Source: Cocos nucifera
Taxonomy: Eukaryota > Streptophyta > Magnoliopsida > Arecales > Arecaceae
DNA length: 64,000 nt
Direction: 5' to 3'
NCBI GenBank assembly: GCA_006176705.1
Contig: QRFJ01004214.1
Coordinates: 62,001 to 126,000 of the forward strand
In this document: in pieces, positions 11,350 to 24,535 of the stretch
Layout: every line of letters begins with the position of its first letter
Position numbering within the stretch: the stretch's first letter is position 1
The notes under the pieces: model-generated
The model's database searches: none
The model's input: the letters and a program-made list of their open reading frames with translations, nothing else
What the model was told of the DNA's origin: nothing
Program-made: the position numbers and the translations under genes

Positions 11350-11900
11350 AACTTATTTTTATCTTAAGTGGTCCAATGCATGGGGATCTCACTGGTGGCT
11401 AAGTAATTGACTATATCAGCATACCATGGTTCAATCGTCATGGACATAAGTTGCTCGTTAGGAAAAAATTCTCTAATTGATGGTTCGTTGGAGGGTACAT
11501 TTATTAATCGGGATAGATGATCAGCTACTAAATTTTTTGTTTCTTTTTTATCCCTGATTTTCAAGTCTAATTCCTAGAGCAGTAAAATTCATTGGGTTAG
11601 CCATGCCTTGGCATCCTTTTTTGTTACGAGAGGTCTAATAGTTGAGTGATCAGTGTTTACAATGGTATGCGATCCAGCCAAATAGGCTCTAAACTTTTCA
11701 AATACAAAGATGATGGCCATGAACTTCTTTTTCAGTTGTTGAATAATTAAGTTGTGCATCATTGAGGGTTCTACTAGCATAATAGATGATGCACAGCAGC
11801 TTATTGATTCTCTACCCTAGAATGGCTCCAGTAGAGTGGTCAGATGCATCACACGTGAGTTCGAAGGGCTGAGTCTAGTCAGGTGGGTGTACAATGGGGC
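11350..11900 (-). pseudogene. Athila RNase H
   Basis: Minus-strand segments 11780-11589 (FMAIIFVFEKFRAYLAGSHT, then NTDHSTIRPLV) and 11564-11364 (KNLVADHLSRL) match the Gypsy RNase H end. The usual TEKELMA block reads QLKKKFMA, so the catalytic glutamate appears lost. Stops lie between the segments. Confidence 0.78.
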
Positions 11901-12880
11901 TGAAGTTAGTTCTTTTTTTAGATGCTCAAAGGATTTGAGACATTCAAGAGTAAACTCGAACTTGACTTCCTTCACTAAGAGATTAGTCAGTGGACATGTT
12001 ATCTAGCTAAAATTCTTGATGAACCTCCTGTAGAAATAGCATGTCCTAAAAACGAACAAACTTTCTTAACTAATTTAGGTGGTGGAAGATTTGCAATTGG
12101 ATCAATCTTGGCTTTGTCCACTTTAATGCTTTTCTTTGAGATCACATAGCCAAGAACTATGCTCTGTTTGACCATAAATTGGTATTTTTTCCAATTATGC
12201 ACTAAGTATTTTTCTTTACATTTTTTAAAGACTAATCTTAAATGGTGTAGACATTCAAAAAAAGTGAAGCCAAAAATGAAAAAATTCATCCATAAAAATT
12301 TCAAGAAATCGCTCAATCATGTCCTAAAAGATGCTAATCATGCATCTTTGAAAAGTAGATGGAGCATTACACAAACCAAAGGGCATGCATCAATAGGAAA
12401 AAGTTTCAAATGGGCATCTGAATGTAGTCTTCTCTTGGTCCTCTAATGCTATGGAAATTTAATTATATCTAGAGTATCCATCCAGAAAGCAATAAAACTC
12501 ATATCCAGCTAACCTCTCTAACATCTAATCGATGAATGGCAAGAGAAAATGGTCCTTTATTGTGGCCGCATTCAGTTTTCTATAATCAATACAAACTCTC
12601 CATCCAATTCGAACTTTGTTGGCACAAGTTCATTTATTTCATTTTGGACCATTGTGACCCTAGATTTTTTAGGGACCACTTGGATTAGGCTAACCCATGA
12701 GCTATCTGGGATTGGATAGATAATTTCATTGTTTAACAACTTAAGAATTTCTTTCTTTACTACCTCCTTCATAGCTGGGTTTAACCTTCTCTGGGGCTCT
12801 CTAGTTGGCTTGACATCCTTCCCTAGGTTAATTCGATGTTGAACGATTGAAGGGCTAATTTCCTTGATGTCAGACATGGT
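11900..12880 (-). pseudogene. Athila reverse transcriptase
   Basis: The N-terminal part (12877-12572) contains PTREPQRRLNPAM and PIPDSSWVS followed by VVPKKS, typical of Athila RT. Shifting frame, RVCIDYRKLNAA, CFLDGYS and MPFGLCNAPSTFQRC follow. The catalytic FMDD site reads FMDE near 12275-12290, with a frameshift beside it. The thumb and connection part (VKQSIVLGYVISKKSIKVDKAK) is in 12316-11999. Confidence 0.85.
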
Positions 12881-13720
12881 TCAACCTAATACTTCTTGAT
12901 TTTCTTTAAGTATGATCAATAATTCTTCCTCTTGTGTGGGGTCTAGGTCCACTAAAATGATTACTAGCTTGATTTTTGATAGACCTAGGTAGGCATATTT
13001 GAGGTGCTTGGGGAGTGATTTTAGCTCTAACTTTGGTGCTTCCTCAGTCGATGGTTTGGGTAGTGGTTCGACAATTAACTCAAGTGGTTCTATTGGCGGC
13101 TCCCATCTTGATTCCATCCTACATGTTGATTGTAGCGACTTCATTAGCCTCTTCAAATTCTTGGTCCATAATGAATTCAAAGTTGATCTCTTCATCGCTG
13201 AGGTCAATGGGTTCATACACATTATCTTGAATCCAATTCAGATCGTTTGTTTCAATCAAATGGAAGATATTCAAATCTATTGACATGTTGCCAAAAGAAA
13301 GTTTCATTAATCCATTTCAATAGCAATTCGAGCATTAGCTATGGCCAAAAATGGTCTACTTAGAATGATCGAGATTTGACACTTCAGATTTGATATCGGT
13401 TCAGTCTCTAAAATCACAAAATCCACTAGATAGATGAAGTCACTGATTTTGATTAGCAGATCCTCAACTATTTTTCTTGAAACTTTTAAGGATTGGTCTG
13501 CTAGTTATAGGGTCATCCCTGTTGGCTTGAGTTCCCCTAACCCTAATTACTCATATATGAAATATGGTAATATGTTAACACTCGCCCCTAAATCTAATAG
13601 CGCCTTATCGATTAAGGTTTCTCCATAATGCACAAGATGGTGGGGGACCTTGGGTCTTTGTATTTTACTAGTACGTGGTTTGACAAGTATGAACTCACAC
13701 TAGGTGCTTAAAAGGCTCTT
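12881..13720 (-). pseudogene. Athila protease and linker to RT
   Basis: On the minus strand 13600-13580 reads LLDLGAS, the Athila aspartic protease active site, followed by VNILPYFIYE and, after an in-frame stop, LGLGELKPT. The aspartate codon is the complement of 13592-13594. The linker 13222-12881 (acidic, ELKSLPKHLKYAYLG) leads into RT. Confidence 0.78.
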
Positions 13721-14268
13721 TTGGGTACGTTGGTGGTCTTTTTCTTGGTATAAAGATCCTTAAGAAATTTAGCATAAGCTGGGACCTATTGGATCATGTC
13801 TAGTAAGAAAATGTTCACCTTAACTTGCTTGAAGACCTCTAAGATTTTATCTAATTGGTCTGAGTTCTGGTTGGGCCTAAGCTTGTTAGGGAAGTGTGCT
13901 ACAACCTTTGATCCATCAACTCCTGGTAAGGGCTTTGCTGGTGAATTTGGTGCTGCATTAGGTTCTGATGCCTTAAGTTTTTCAAGCTGGCCCTAGTTAG
14001 ATAGTGCTTTAGATAGTGGGTCTTCTATTTCTTCTTCCATTTCAGGTGTGCCCATGTGGTTATCTATTTATTTTTCAGATCTTAGTGTGTGAATGGCATT
14101 CAGTTGGTTGATTTGGGATCCTTGTTAGGATAGTTGGTTATTTTGCTTTCTAGGATAAGCCTCGAATTGACTTGGTAATCTATCATTTTCTCATTCACTA
14201 ACTATGGTGGCTAACTGACCTAGCTACATTTCTAGACAGGCAATTGCCTGGGTATTTGCATTTAATAA
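13721..14268 (-). pseudogene. Athila gag-protease spacer, degraded
   Basis: It lies between the gag tail and protease. I can read no clear domain. Its position says it was part of the Gag-Pol ORF. Confidence 0.5.
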
Positions 14269-15476
14269 TTATCTTGTGGTCTGCATAAAATTGTTTAGTG
14301 TAGATGTAGTTTCAAAATTTAATTTGAGCAAGACTTCCAACCCCTTTTCTAAAGTGTTGAACCTTTTCTCTTGACCAAATCCTGGTGGGTTGGTTGGTGC
14401 TTGGTTGGTTCTTAGATAGGGTTGGTTTGGGACATGATTACTTGAATTGGAACCATATGGTAATGAAAAATTTTGATGGTTTCTCCATCTCGGGTTATAT
14501 GTTGGTGTATAAGGATCATTTATAGGCCTTTGATAGGCTGCATTTACTTGTGCAAGCCCATCTTTGACTGGATTTTCAAGTGAAGGACATTCTTCAAAGA
14601 TGTGGTCTAGTGCACCACATCCATTACACATGAGCGTGGATATTTGGTTTGCTTGGGGGTGTCCTTAAAGTTCTAGGGCTTCAATCCTACAAGTCAAGGT
14701 CACAATTCTAGCCTCCATAGCTGGGGATGTTTGGACTTGGTGTATCCCAACTCTTGCTGGTATGGTTTTTTTGGTTTTTCTAGTCAATTCCCATTGCAAA
14801 CTCTTTTTTGCAAGATATTTTAGAAATTGCAAGGCCTCGTTAGGTTCCTTGTACATAAATTATCCCTGGCACATCGATTCCAACATTGTTATGCAATTAG
14901 GTCTAGACCTTCATAAACAATTTGGCACAACCTCCAAATCTCTATACCATGATATGGACATTGACTTAAGAGGTTCTTAAATCGATCTAAGCACTTCTAG
15001 AAAGACTGTCCCCCTTGTTGGTAGAACTAGTTAATCTCGTTTCTAAACTTCGCGATCTTGTGATGAGAAAAAAAATTTCTTAAGAACATCTTTATGAAGC
15101 CTTCCCATATTATGATTGGCTGGTTAGGTAGGCTGTATAACCATTTCTTTACATTGTCCTTAACTGCAAAATTGATCAGCCTAAGTTTTATAGCATCTTG
15201 TAACATTTGATGTATTCTCATGGTTTCACAAACTTCCTCAAATTCTCTAATGAAAATATAGGCATCCTCAATTCCAGTAAATTTGGAGGGCATTTTAATT
15301 ATTTGAGGTTTAATTTTAAAATTACCAACCATAATCTCAGGGAGTCTTATACAGGATGGTTGGGCAGAGCCCATAGGGTAACATAGGTCTTTAAGAAAGT
15401 TAGGTTCTTGATTGGATTCATCCATGATGGTATCGATAATTTCTTGACTTAAAATAGGGTTTGATTCAATTCTCAC
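14269..15476 (-). pseudogene. gag: Athila gag
   Basis: The capsid part is 15476-15027 (CETMRIHQMLQDAIKLRLIN, then VKKWLYSLPNQPIIIWE), matching the Retrotrans_gag fold. A middle part is 14856-14665. The part from 14631 begins with a zinc knuckle CNGCGALDHIFEEC (CX2CX4HX4C) and a proline/asparagine-rich tail. Stops separate the three parts. Confidence 0.85.
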
Positions 15477-15483
15477 AAGTCAA

Positions 15484-16687
15484 CCAGATTTTCTTTTCCA
15501 AGTTGCAATTTTACAAAATTTTATTTTTTTTATAGAATAGAGAAAAGGAAGGAGAGATAAATAAGAAAAAATTCTACCGATGGGTCCTAAGGAGTCCTAA
15601 TTCTAGAGATGAAAGAGAAAAGTGAAAGAAATTGTTAATATTTGGATGTTAATTGCAATCAAGTTAGACAAGCAAGGACTCTCTACCCTAGGGTTAACCT
15701 AGATCTGGATAGCTCCTAACTTTCAAGAATGCCTATGAGCACTCCAAGTCCAAGACTGACTAACTGACTCGATCAGGTAAGTATAAGATATGGAAGATTT
15801 TCTACTTGTTGCTTTTCTTAAACACCAACTGAGTTGGTTAAGTCAGACAATGAAACCAATTGAAAACCACCTTCTTAAATCACTTGCCTTAGACACCAAG
15901 CAATTATCCAATCCAAACTCGATTCAACTCAAGGGCTTTCTTGTCTTATTGAGCTCGAAATTCCTAGGGATAACATCTAATTAATTTTAAAATTAAAGCT
16001 TAGGTTAATGTAGAATGATAGGTGTAGTTTTTCAGGCTAAGGAAGGGTGATCAAATCCCTACCTTATTTGATTAATGGGTTAATGCTCTTAAGATTAATT
16101 ATGGAGATGAGATGCAAAATGAGAGGATGTCCAATATAAGTTAGTGTCTTTTAAAGTTTAATTAGTTTCTCTATTTTAGTTAAGTATTTTATGGTATTTT
16201 ATTTTCTTTTTATTTTATGTTATCTTCAAGCAATAAAGGATAAGAGGTAAGTTTTAAATTAAGTTAATTAGGTATGAAGAGATTTATAGAATCTAACTAA
16301 ATAAGAAGTAAATTATGCAAAGATTAAAAAGGCAAATAGATAACCTATAAATAAAGCAAGGACTCAAATCTACTTTAAGAATAGTAAATTGAAAGGCAGA
16401 AATATATTCTTATATCTAAAGAATCTATTAAAAAGAAAGTAAATAAGAGGTAAATCTAAAATAGGTAGAACATCAAATCTATATAAAAGACAAAATTATT
16501 TTACTAGAAAGAGATAGTAAAGCAATCTAAAGTAAAAAGAATCTAGAAAGTAGTAAAATATATTTTTTTTTCTTTCTCTATTTTTTTAGACCTACAATAA
16601 TAATAAGCAAATATTAGAATTAAGAAGACAAGAGATCACAAAATAAAGTAACAAAGATTTTTTTAAAAAAAAAATCAACCATGCCAA
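15484..16687 (-). other. Athila 5' leader
   Basis: AT-rich, purine-rich DNA between primer site and gag, with no ORF of note on the minus strand. A short plus-strand ORF (15790-15984) is not supported. Confidence 0.6.
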
Positions 16688-16707
16688 GATTCCCAGCAAT
16701 GGTGACA
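16688..16707 (-). other. Athila primer binding site
   Basis: On the minus strand the sequence TGTCACCATTGCTGGGAATC starts five bases from the LTR. It resembles the degenerate Athila-type primer site TGGCGCCGTTGCCGGGGA. Which tRNA it pairs with is not certain. Confidence 0.65.
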
Positions 16708-16712
16708 AAATT

Positions 16713-18089
16713 TGATGTGCTCTTGTCGTGAGAGTGATCAAAGATAAAAGTTAACCAATTATTACTCCATAGAATAGGGTGAATCAGGTTGAATCCTCAA
16801 GGATTTAGGGTAGTTGATTAGAAAATTAAAGGAAGACTTGATTATTTTTAAGAATTAAAGAACTAATTTGGATTAATAATATCTAAAAGAAACTTAATAA
16901 GTTCAATACAGAGGAGAAGCCTTAGGAGAATGAATCTCCTTGTAAAAAAAATGTCATATCCATTTTCTACTGTAGCACCGCTACTTATGATTTTGGTTGG
17001 TATAACTTATCTCCTTTCTAAGCATGGACCATATCCTCAAATTACGATCAGTCTCTTAGAGCGTAAGCTATCTAACTAAATCTCACAAGTAAAAAGAGAG
17101 GATCTATTCTTCTTCATACAATCTCTTATCTAAGCATGCACCATATTCTCAAATCACGATGCATCTCTTAGAGCATAGATTGTTCAAAATCTAGATCTTT
17201 ATAAATGAAGCAAAAAAAATAATGCACTTTTAATTTCTAAATTAATTAAAAATTTTATTAATTCAAGAAAAGAGATACAAAAAATAGATCAATATCAAAC
17301 CATATGTTTATAAGATTCATCATTTCTCCTGAGATGATGGAGCCTAGCCACGCATAGAAGGGATGCTGTCCGCCATCACCAACTTGCTTCTAACCCATAG
17401 GAAGAAGAGAGGAAGAAGAAAGTTTTTATGGGGAAGAAGAAGAAAGAAAAAAAATATGGAGACTTATGTGCGAGAGAAAGGAAGTGTGAAGCTAGGGCTA
17501 GATGGAGATAGATGGAGGGGAATACTTTTGGTTGAAGCCTTAGGGGCTTTTTATAGATGCTAGGAGGTAGAAAGATTTATTGATTAAGCAATATAGAACT
17601 AATGATATGATAGAAATGGATGGATGAGATGAAGTGTGCATGAGAAATATTTGATTTGGTGTGGACTTTTAATTGGGGCATGAAAAAAATGGTAAGAAGG
17701 GAATAGCATGTTACTTATTTCTCTCTTTGGCTTTTTCTTCTTTCTTATGATTCATGCTAAATCAATTTGGGGTGGCACATGTGGAGTCTTTGATCAATCA
17801 TTTTCAATCCAAACCCTTAAAGCAACTATTTTTCATCTTGGCCCTTGGATCTTCAATGAATTGCTTCCTAGCCATTGGTCGTGACTTAACACCTTGAGTT
17901 GTTTGCTCTTAGCCCATTAGATATCTAATTTTTGCTTTGGGTTTGAGCCAATTTGAGTTTGGATTAGCTTGTATGATCCCAATCTCGTAATTGCCTACAA
18001 AAGAGATTAAGAAGCATCAAATTTGACTAATAAACATACAATGCAACAATATTTAGTGCTTTTTATCACAATATATCAAGTGCTTATCA
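16713..18089 (-). repeat. Athila 5' LTR (1,377 bp)
   Basis: On the minus strand it starts TGATAAGCACTTGATATA and ends ACATCA next to the primer site. The right edge is fixed by the resumption of E3 LTR sequence at 18090. The 3' copy is off-window, so the boundary rests on primer site, TG...CA ends and the E3 junction. Plus-strand ORF 17363-17563 is a purine-rich shadow. Confidence 0.82.
17547..17555 (-). promoter_or_regulatory. TATA box in Athila LTR
   Basis: The minus strand reads TATAAAAAG within the LTR, at the position expected for the U3/R boundary. Motif only. Confidence 0.5.
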
Positions 18090-19146
18090 TGGAGATGCTG
18101 GAGTGAAAATATAGGTACTTGCTGAGAATAAGGGCACTGAGCGTGACCACCTCAAGCATTCATAAGGGAGTCTACCTTCTTGTCGATGACTAGCTCGATG
18201 TTGTAGTTGTGCATCTGGCTCTTTGACTTGAGGTGCATCGATAGTTTATCTTGAGTGCATTATATTTTGACTACATCATCACTTGATATTCTAACTATTT
18301 GGAATCCTAAGGTGTATGTTCGCTATTTCATGCTCATTGTAGGAATTGGATCGCACCAGCATGGGATCTATCAACTTCGGTAGAGGAGTAGTCCTATGAT
18401 GATCATAAGATCGAGTCCTAAAGTCCATGGCCATGGCAGTGTGAAATAATAGAAAGAAGTTTTTATTAGGATTTCACATCGAACTCAAATCGAAAAATTC
18501 ATTTATATGATGGGTGTTGGGTCTGACGAGTTCATCTTGACCTAGATCCTGTCTGGGCTCATAATAAAAGAATCCAATCACACTGATAGCCACACCAAGA
18601 GGTTTATTTTTGAGTTTGATTGGTTGCCACCACATACTGCTAAGTATCGCTGATGGATTTTAGGACTAATTAGAATTATCTTGATGATCGATGATTCTAA
18701 TTGGATGAATCAGAAGAGTTCTGCTCCTTCAAAATGTATTTTGATGATGTCAATGATAGAGATTGTGACTTGTTCCATTACCATACAAAATTGAACCTAA
18801 CTGGATCATACAAATAAGGATTTGGATCCAAATATCATTAATTAGACCAACATGGTGCTATTGATTTGGATTAGATCTAATCGGGTTCAAGAAAATTATG
18901 CTAGCACACAATTGGACCGGACTTTCTTCATCCATTGACCTTCTAGTTGACCTGGACTAAATCAAATATGATTTGACTCATCTAGGAACCTTGCATGGAT
19001 TTGTCCTGATCTCACTAGTCCTTATCCTGGTTAGTTCAAGGCTTGTCCTGAAGAGTTCAGGGCTTATCTTAATCCCATGCAAGGGGTGTCAGGATAAGAG
19101 ACTATTTGACTCAATCTTGCAGGAAAGAAAGGGAGGGGGCATGTGC
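18090..19146 (+). repeat. E3 5' LTR, left piece
   Basis: It aligns with about 36166-37224 of the E3 3' LTR. The last five bases, TGTGC (19142-19146), are one copy of the E2 target duplication. Confidence 0.88.
19142..19146 (+). repeat. Target site duplication of E2, left copy
   Basis: TGTGC here and TGCAC at 29544-29548. The uninterrupted 3' LTR of E3 reads TGCGC at 37220-37224. Each copy differs from it by one C-to-T or G-to-A change at the CpG. Confidence 0.85.
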
Positions 19147-21435
19147 TATTAGAAATGTGTGCCTTAGAAGCCAGAATTGGCTGACACGTGTAATACACTT
19201 CTATGAGCAAAATTATAATTTTGACTATAAATAATAAAATGGGTTATTTTCTATCACATATGTGTATTTAGTGTCTGTGATACATCCTTTGAGTTAATGG
19301 TAATGATAATTCTTATTTTCAAGAGTTGAAAATTTAAGACAAGAATTTTCATTATTAACTAATAAAATACTCCTGATCGTAGGATCATCATAAGGATGGT
19401 GATTGATCCGAAAGGTTAGTGTACAATCGCTTCTTCATAGTAGATGAGTCTTAAATCTATGGTGTAGAGACACCGGAGTGAGAGTATAGGTACTCATTAG
19501 ACAATGAGGGCACTGAGCGTGACCACCTCGAATAGTCATAAGGAAGTCTACCTTCTCATCGATGACTGACTCGAAGCTGTAGTGGTGTATCTGATTCTTT
19601 GACCTGAGGTGCATTAGTAGTTCACCTTGAGGGTATTATAGTTTGACTACACCATGCCTCGGTCTCCTAGCCATTCGAAATCCTAAGGTGTATGTTGGCT
19701 ATAGCATGTTCATTGTAGGAATTGGATTGCACCAAGATGGAATCTATCTACCTCAGTGGATGAGGAGCAGCCCTATAATGATCATGAGAATCAAGTCCAT
19801 AAGCCTATGGCTATGGCAGAGAGTGAAATAATAGAAAGAGTTTCTATTAAGATTTTCACATCGGACTTGAATTAAAATGATTAAATTATATGATAGAAAT
19901 TAGGGTTTGATGAGTTCACCTTATCCCTAATCAGATCGGGGCTCAGGATAGAAGAACTTAATTGCACAAGTAGCTGCACAGAGAGGTTCTTTTCTAGTTT
20001 TGATGGATTGCCATAATATACTACTAGGTGTCACTGATGGATTATGGGAGCAATTAGAATGATTTAGATGATCGATCATTCCAGTTGTCTGAATTAGAAG
20101 AGTTCTGATCTATCGAAAGGAGTTTTGATGATGTTGATGATAGAGATCATGATATATCTCATTACCATATAGAATTGAACCTAACTAGGTCATACAAACA
20201 AGGGTTTGGATCTAGATATCATCAATTGGACTAATCCAATTCAATTGATTTGAATTAGATTCAATTAGGTTTAAGAAAATCGTGCTAGCACACGATTGAG
20301 CCTAACATTCTCCTTCTATTATAATTTGAAGTTATCTCGACTGAGCAAAATATATTTGTGCTCACTCAGGTACCTTTACCTGGTCTGACTAGAGCTTGTC
20401 CAGGTCAGAAAAGGATTATCTTAATTTATGAGATAAATTTGAGACAACACTTGCCATTTTCCATCATCTGCTAATTCTTGTCCTTTGACTTTGATCAAAT
20501 TTTGACCTTTGACCCATGGATATCTACCCATGTGTCATACACTTATTGGAGAGCAGATAAAGGCTTGTCCCCTCACTAAAATTTGGAAAGGAGGGGGTGC
20601 ACGTCTAGGATGGCATGCGCCCATGGATAGGGATGCCTGGAGTCCCATACGGATGGGACTCCAGGTTGCTTCTTGGATTCAAACTAGGTGACCCTTACCC
20701 ATAGACTTTGACCAGTCTAAGGCACCATCTAAGGATGAATTTATGGGGCTCTCATCTGATTGGACTAGGTGATGTCATGCCACTAATCAGATTTAGATCT
20801 GATTGCATGAGGCAATGCGATTGGTCGGGATGATGCAGCATTGCATGGAGGTGTAGGGCCTATACATAAACCCTATCTGCGCCCAACCTAAAGAGAGCTT
20901 TTTCGAGCCATGCCCCAAGGCTGCCCCTCTCCCTCCTCCATGCCATCTTCTGATCTTCTCTCTCCTCTCCATGCCCAAGGGAAGTTGGGCACGAGTTTGG
21001 TGCGATTCAGGTAATCAAAAGGCGATGAGAAAACAAGAAGGCAGCCCTGCTACAAGAGACAGCAGCACATCTTCAAAAGGAGTTTTGAAGATTCTCCAAA
21101 TTGGATCCAGATCTAATTTTTGAAGAGAAAAAAGAGAAGAAGAAGGTCTCTAGATCTAGCTAGAGTGGATACCAGTAGAGGCCAGGCACTTGCATGGCTA
21201 TATCTAAAACCTCAGGCAATCAGCAGGATCATCAACAAATAATCAGATTACACAATATCAAGGTAAAATTAATTTAGATTTAATTTAATTTAATTTTCTT
21301 ATTTATCAGATCATAAAATTAGATCTAAAAAATATTAGATCTGATTTATATCTAAGAAAAAATTTTTAAAATATGCCTCTTGATCCAATCAAATTTGAAC
21401 ATACCTGATCCGAGAAAATCTAATTTTTTCCTTCA
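19147..21435 (+). repeat. E2 5' LTR (2,289 bp)
   Basis: It starts TATTAGAAATG (the first G of TG mutated to A; the 3' copy begins TGTTAGATATG) and ends CA before the primer site. A TATA-like TATACATAAA is at 20861-20870, where the 3' copy has TATAAATAAA (28968-28977). Confidence 0.92.
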
Positions 21436-21437
21436 TC

Positions 21438-21449
21438 TGGTATCAGAGC
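21438..21449 (+). other. E2 primer binding site (initiator tRNA-Met)
   Basis: TGGTATCAGAGC continues as CAGGTT, giving an 18-base match to the complement of plant initiator tRNA-Met. Confidence 0.93.
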
Positions 21450-23296
21450 CAGGTTGTATAAAATTTATTTAAATCTGATTTAATCTAATAAATTAGTGAT
21501 TTTAGATATCACATGAGATGTGATTAGATCTAAAATCAAAAAATTAGAAAATTAAAATTAATTTATCTAGATCTAAAATGTATGTGATACATAACTAGAC
21601 TAGCAATAGAATTATTTTATGTGTAGTCTAGTATAATCATAATTTTTGTTTGATTAAATATGATTTTAAGATATATTTATTTATTGTTTTTTGATCTTAT
21701 AAATGTTATAATCAGATCTAAAAATAAAAAATAAATTAAATTTAATTTGTTCATATGAGATATCATAGTTGCATGTTTAGACTAGTTGTAAAATAGTTCT
21801 ACAAAAGGGTCTAGATTAAATTTTATTTGATGTGATCAAATTTAAATTTAATTTTTTAGATGATTATAAGATAATTTAGATTTCAATCATGCATGATATG
21901 ATGTATGCAAAACATATTTTAATTAGATCAATTTTTATATGAGATATATGCTTAGATCTAATTAGTTTTGTAGATTAGTTGTATTTTTTATTAAGGCATT
22001 CCCCTTGGCCGTCCGATCATAAGAACAAAGTAGGGTTTAAAGACCCTCTCCTTCCATTCGATCGGGTGTTCTTATGATGTGTAGGGGTGCTGTGTGTTCG
22101 TCCTTAATCAAAAATTGAAAACTTATTTTCTGTAAAACCCTAGATCTTAAAACCCTAGAATCTTATTTACATGTTTTGTTTATGAATCCTAAACTTAATT
22201 AAGAATTAAGATTATGAAACATATTAGGTCTAAAATTGAGAATTTTTAGATCTAAGACATGTTCATAAAATTTGGTTCGGGCTTGGGTAGCTCAATTAGG
22301 TCTAAGTGGTTGATCAAATCGAATCAAGAGTTGGTTAGATGGGATCAACACTGCTAAAATTGACCAACCTAATAGGATTAAGTCTGGGTCAAGATCGAGT
22401 CATATGAGTGATCGATCAAGCTAAGATCTAATTAGGCTCAGTGGTTAGAGTCTGGATTGTAGGCTAACCCAATTGGTTCTGGCTCAACAATTTGGTGTCT
22501 AAGGTTAGTTTGGCAGACACGATCGACTAATTTTTAATTGAGAATTACTCGACTCGAATGCATTCTTGTTGAGTTAATGGCATATCCCTTCCATCGATCT
22601 CACTTACCTAGCTATGTTTGTTGACTCAGTTTTGATTTGAGGTGGTCAATAATCCGAGCTAACCCATGCCACTAGGTTAGTAATAATGGTTATGACTATG
22701 TCAAGTCTAGTTTAATGAGACCTAAATCAAATCTTTCTAAAAAAAGATTAAGTGTAAGATCTTCCACCATTATAGATGTGCGGGTCTTTTTCGAAGTTGA
22801 TTGTTCTCAACTGGTTACAATGGCTCAATTGCACCAAAAAGATGCAACCATGTCTATTAGGCATTGGATGATATAGGTTGGAGAATTGATTGGGCTCAAT
22901 ATTCCGGATACGGTAAGAGATCTAATTAGAAATCCAATCTGTGCAAATGATGGGTCTGACTTAACTAAGGAGTGGATCAATATTTCAGACATGGTGAGAT
23001 TCACGAATTAGAGACCAAGTTAGGGTGCACCATGATTAGAGAATCATTGAATAAGAGTTGTTCACTCATTGGCTAACCCATCACCAATAACTATTAGATG
23101 AGGTGATGAGTAAGTCGGTGGGATTGCACCACCCACTAGAAATTAGCAATCATGAAGATTTTTGCATCTCTACAGAGAGAGCGTAGGGATCCAAGAAAAT
23201 AGTGGGAGCTAATTTATTTAAAAATAAAATCTCTAAATAAATTGGTTAAGTCTTAATTACAACATCTAACCAGAAACTTTGACTCTCTACAAGAAA
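21450..23296 (+). other. E2 untranslated leader
   Basis: Non-coding, aligned throughout with the E1 leader. It contains the conserved RNA structure at 21990-22108. Confidence 0.8.
21990..22108 (+). other. E2 leader RNA structure
   Basis: The inner arms ATCATAAGAAC (22016-22026) and GTTCTTATGAT (22068-22078) pair fully. Relative to E1 the first pair changed from G-C to A-U on both sides. The outer arms ATTAAGG and CCTTAAT are retained. Confidence 0.78.
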
Positions 23297-24130
23297 ATGT
23301 GTGCATCCAACTCATTAGCATGAATCCTAGACACCCATAGACTAATCGGACCAAATTACAAGGATTGGCTCTAGAACTTCAAAATCATTTTGGGTTCTGA
23401 GAAGTTAACTCATGTATTGGACCAGGACCCTTCCACCTTACCAGCTCATCCATCCACTGAACAGAGAGCATCTTTGGATAAGTGGACAGACGAAGATAAC
23501 ATGGTCAGATACTACATGTTGGGCTCGATGTCTGATGAACTTCAGAGCCAATATGAAGATATCAGGACTGCTCACTAAATGTTGGCTCACCTACAGGAGA
23601 TGTTTAGTGAACAGAGTCGCGCAGCCAAGTATCAAGTCACTAAACGACTATTCAAGGCTAAGATGTGCGATGGGCAGTCAGTCCAAGATCATTATCTGAT
23701 GATGATCAAGGATTTGGAAGAACTTAAGAAGCTCGGAGTGAGATTGGACTTGAATCTATAGAATGATATAATTCTACAATCCTTGACTGATGCATATGGA
23801 TAGTTCATCATGAACTACCATATGCATAAACATCAAAATTCCTTGGCTGAACTTATGAACATGCTGATTACCACTGAGCTTTCCATGAAAGGTTCTAAAG
23901 GCTCAGTGCTTGCTATGAAATGGACTTCTTTCAAGAGAAAGTCTTTTGGAAAGAAGAAAAAGTCTACGAAAAAGCAGAAGGTGGAAGGAGAAAAGAAGAA
24001 AAAGATAGAACTAAAGAAGAAGGGCGCTGATAAAGGAAAGTGTTTTCATTGCAACAATGACGATCACTGGAAGCGAAACTGCCCTACTTATCTGGCCACC
24101 CTAAAGAAGAAGGAGGCAGGTCCTTCTGGA
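23297..24130 (+). pseudogene. gag: E2 gag
   Basis: It starts at ATG 23297 (context identical to E1). In-frame stops at 23576-23578, about 23759-23761 and about 23801-23803 replace glutamine codons (CAA/CAG to TAA/TAG) seen in E1; an earlier stop falls soon after the start. The frame itself is kept, and the zinc knuckle CFHCNNDDHWKRNC (24041-24082) is in the same frame as the start. This shows that Gag and Pol were one ORF. Confidence 0.88.
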
Positions 24131-24535
24131 GGTATGCTCATCATTGAGTCTAACCTTACGATTTCTTCTGCATCAAGTTGGGTGCTTGACTCTGGTTCTA
24201 GTGCTCACTTGTGCACTTTCATGCAGGATCATGAGGATAGCAGGAGGCTAAGGGATGGTTAGATGATCCTGCATGTCGAAAATAGAGCAAGAGTTGCTGT
24301 CGTAGCCATGGAAACATACCCTCATCAACTACCATCTGGTTTAGACTTAGTATTAAAAGATTGTTATTATATGCCTGCAGTAAGCAGGAATTTGATTTCT
24401 ATTTCTTGCCTTGCATTAGAAGGCTATGTAATTAGTTTTCTTAAGGACCATTATAATATCCTTTATAAAAGAAATAAAATTGTAAGTGGTTTCCTTATTA
24501 ATGATTTTTATTAGTTACATATTGATGTATCTACT
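24131..24535 (+). pseudogene. E2 protease
   Basis: SSWVLDSGSSAHLC is present, with the D-S-G site starting at 24188. There is a stop at 24260 and another near 24512 (CAG to TAG). It is in frame with gag and with the integrase zinc region. Confidence 0.85.

Larger units (their letters stand above)
9344..18089 (-). mobile_element. Athila-type Ty3/Gypsy element, minus strand, 3' end off-window
   Basis: Read on the minus strand the order is LTR (18089-16713), primer site, leader, gag, PR, RT, RNase H, INT (to about 10160), which is the Gypsy order. Gag, the DLGAS protease and the integrase end resemble the Athila lineage. E1 inserted into its 3' untranslated part at 9343/9344, so the rest of the element and its 3' LTR lie left of the window. 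The element itself inserted into the 5' LTR of E3 at 18089/18090. Confidence 0.85.

Noticed and set aside
20509..20691. ORF in the E2 LTR repeated at 28616-28798
   Set aside because: It recurs only because it lies in both LTR copies; E1 LTRs do not keep the frame.
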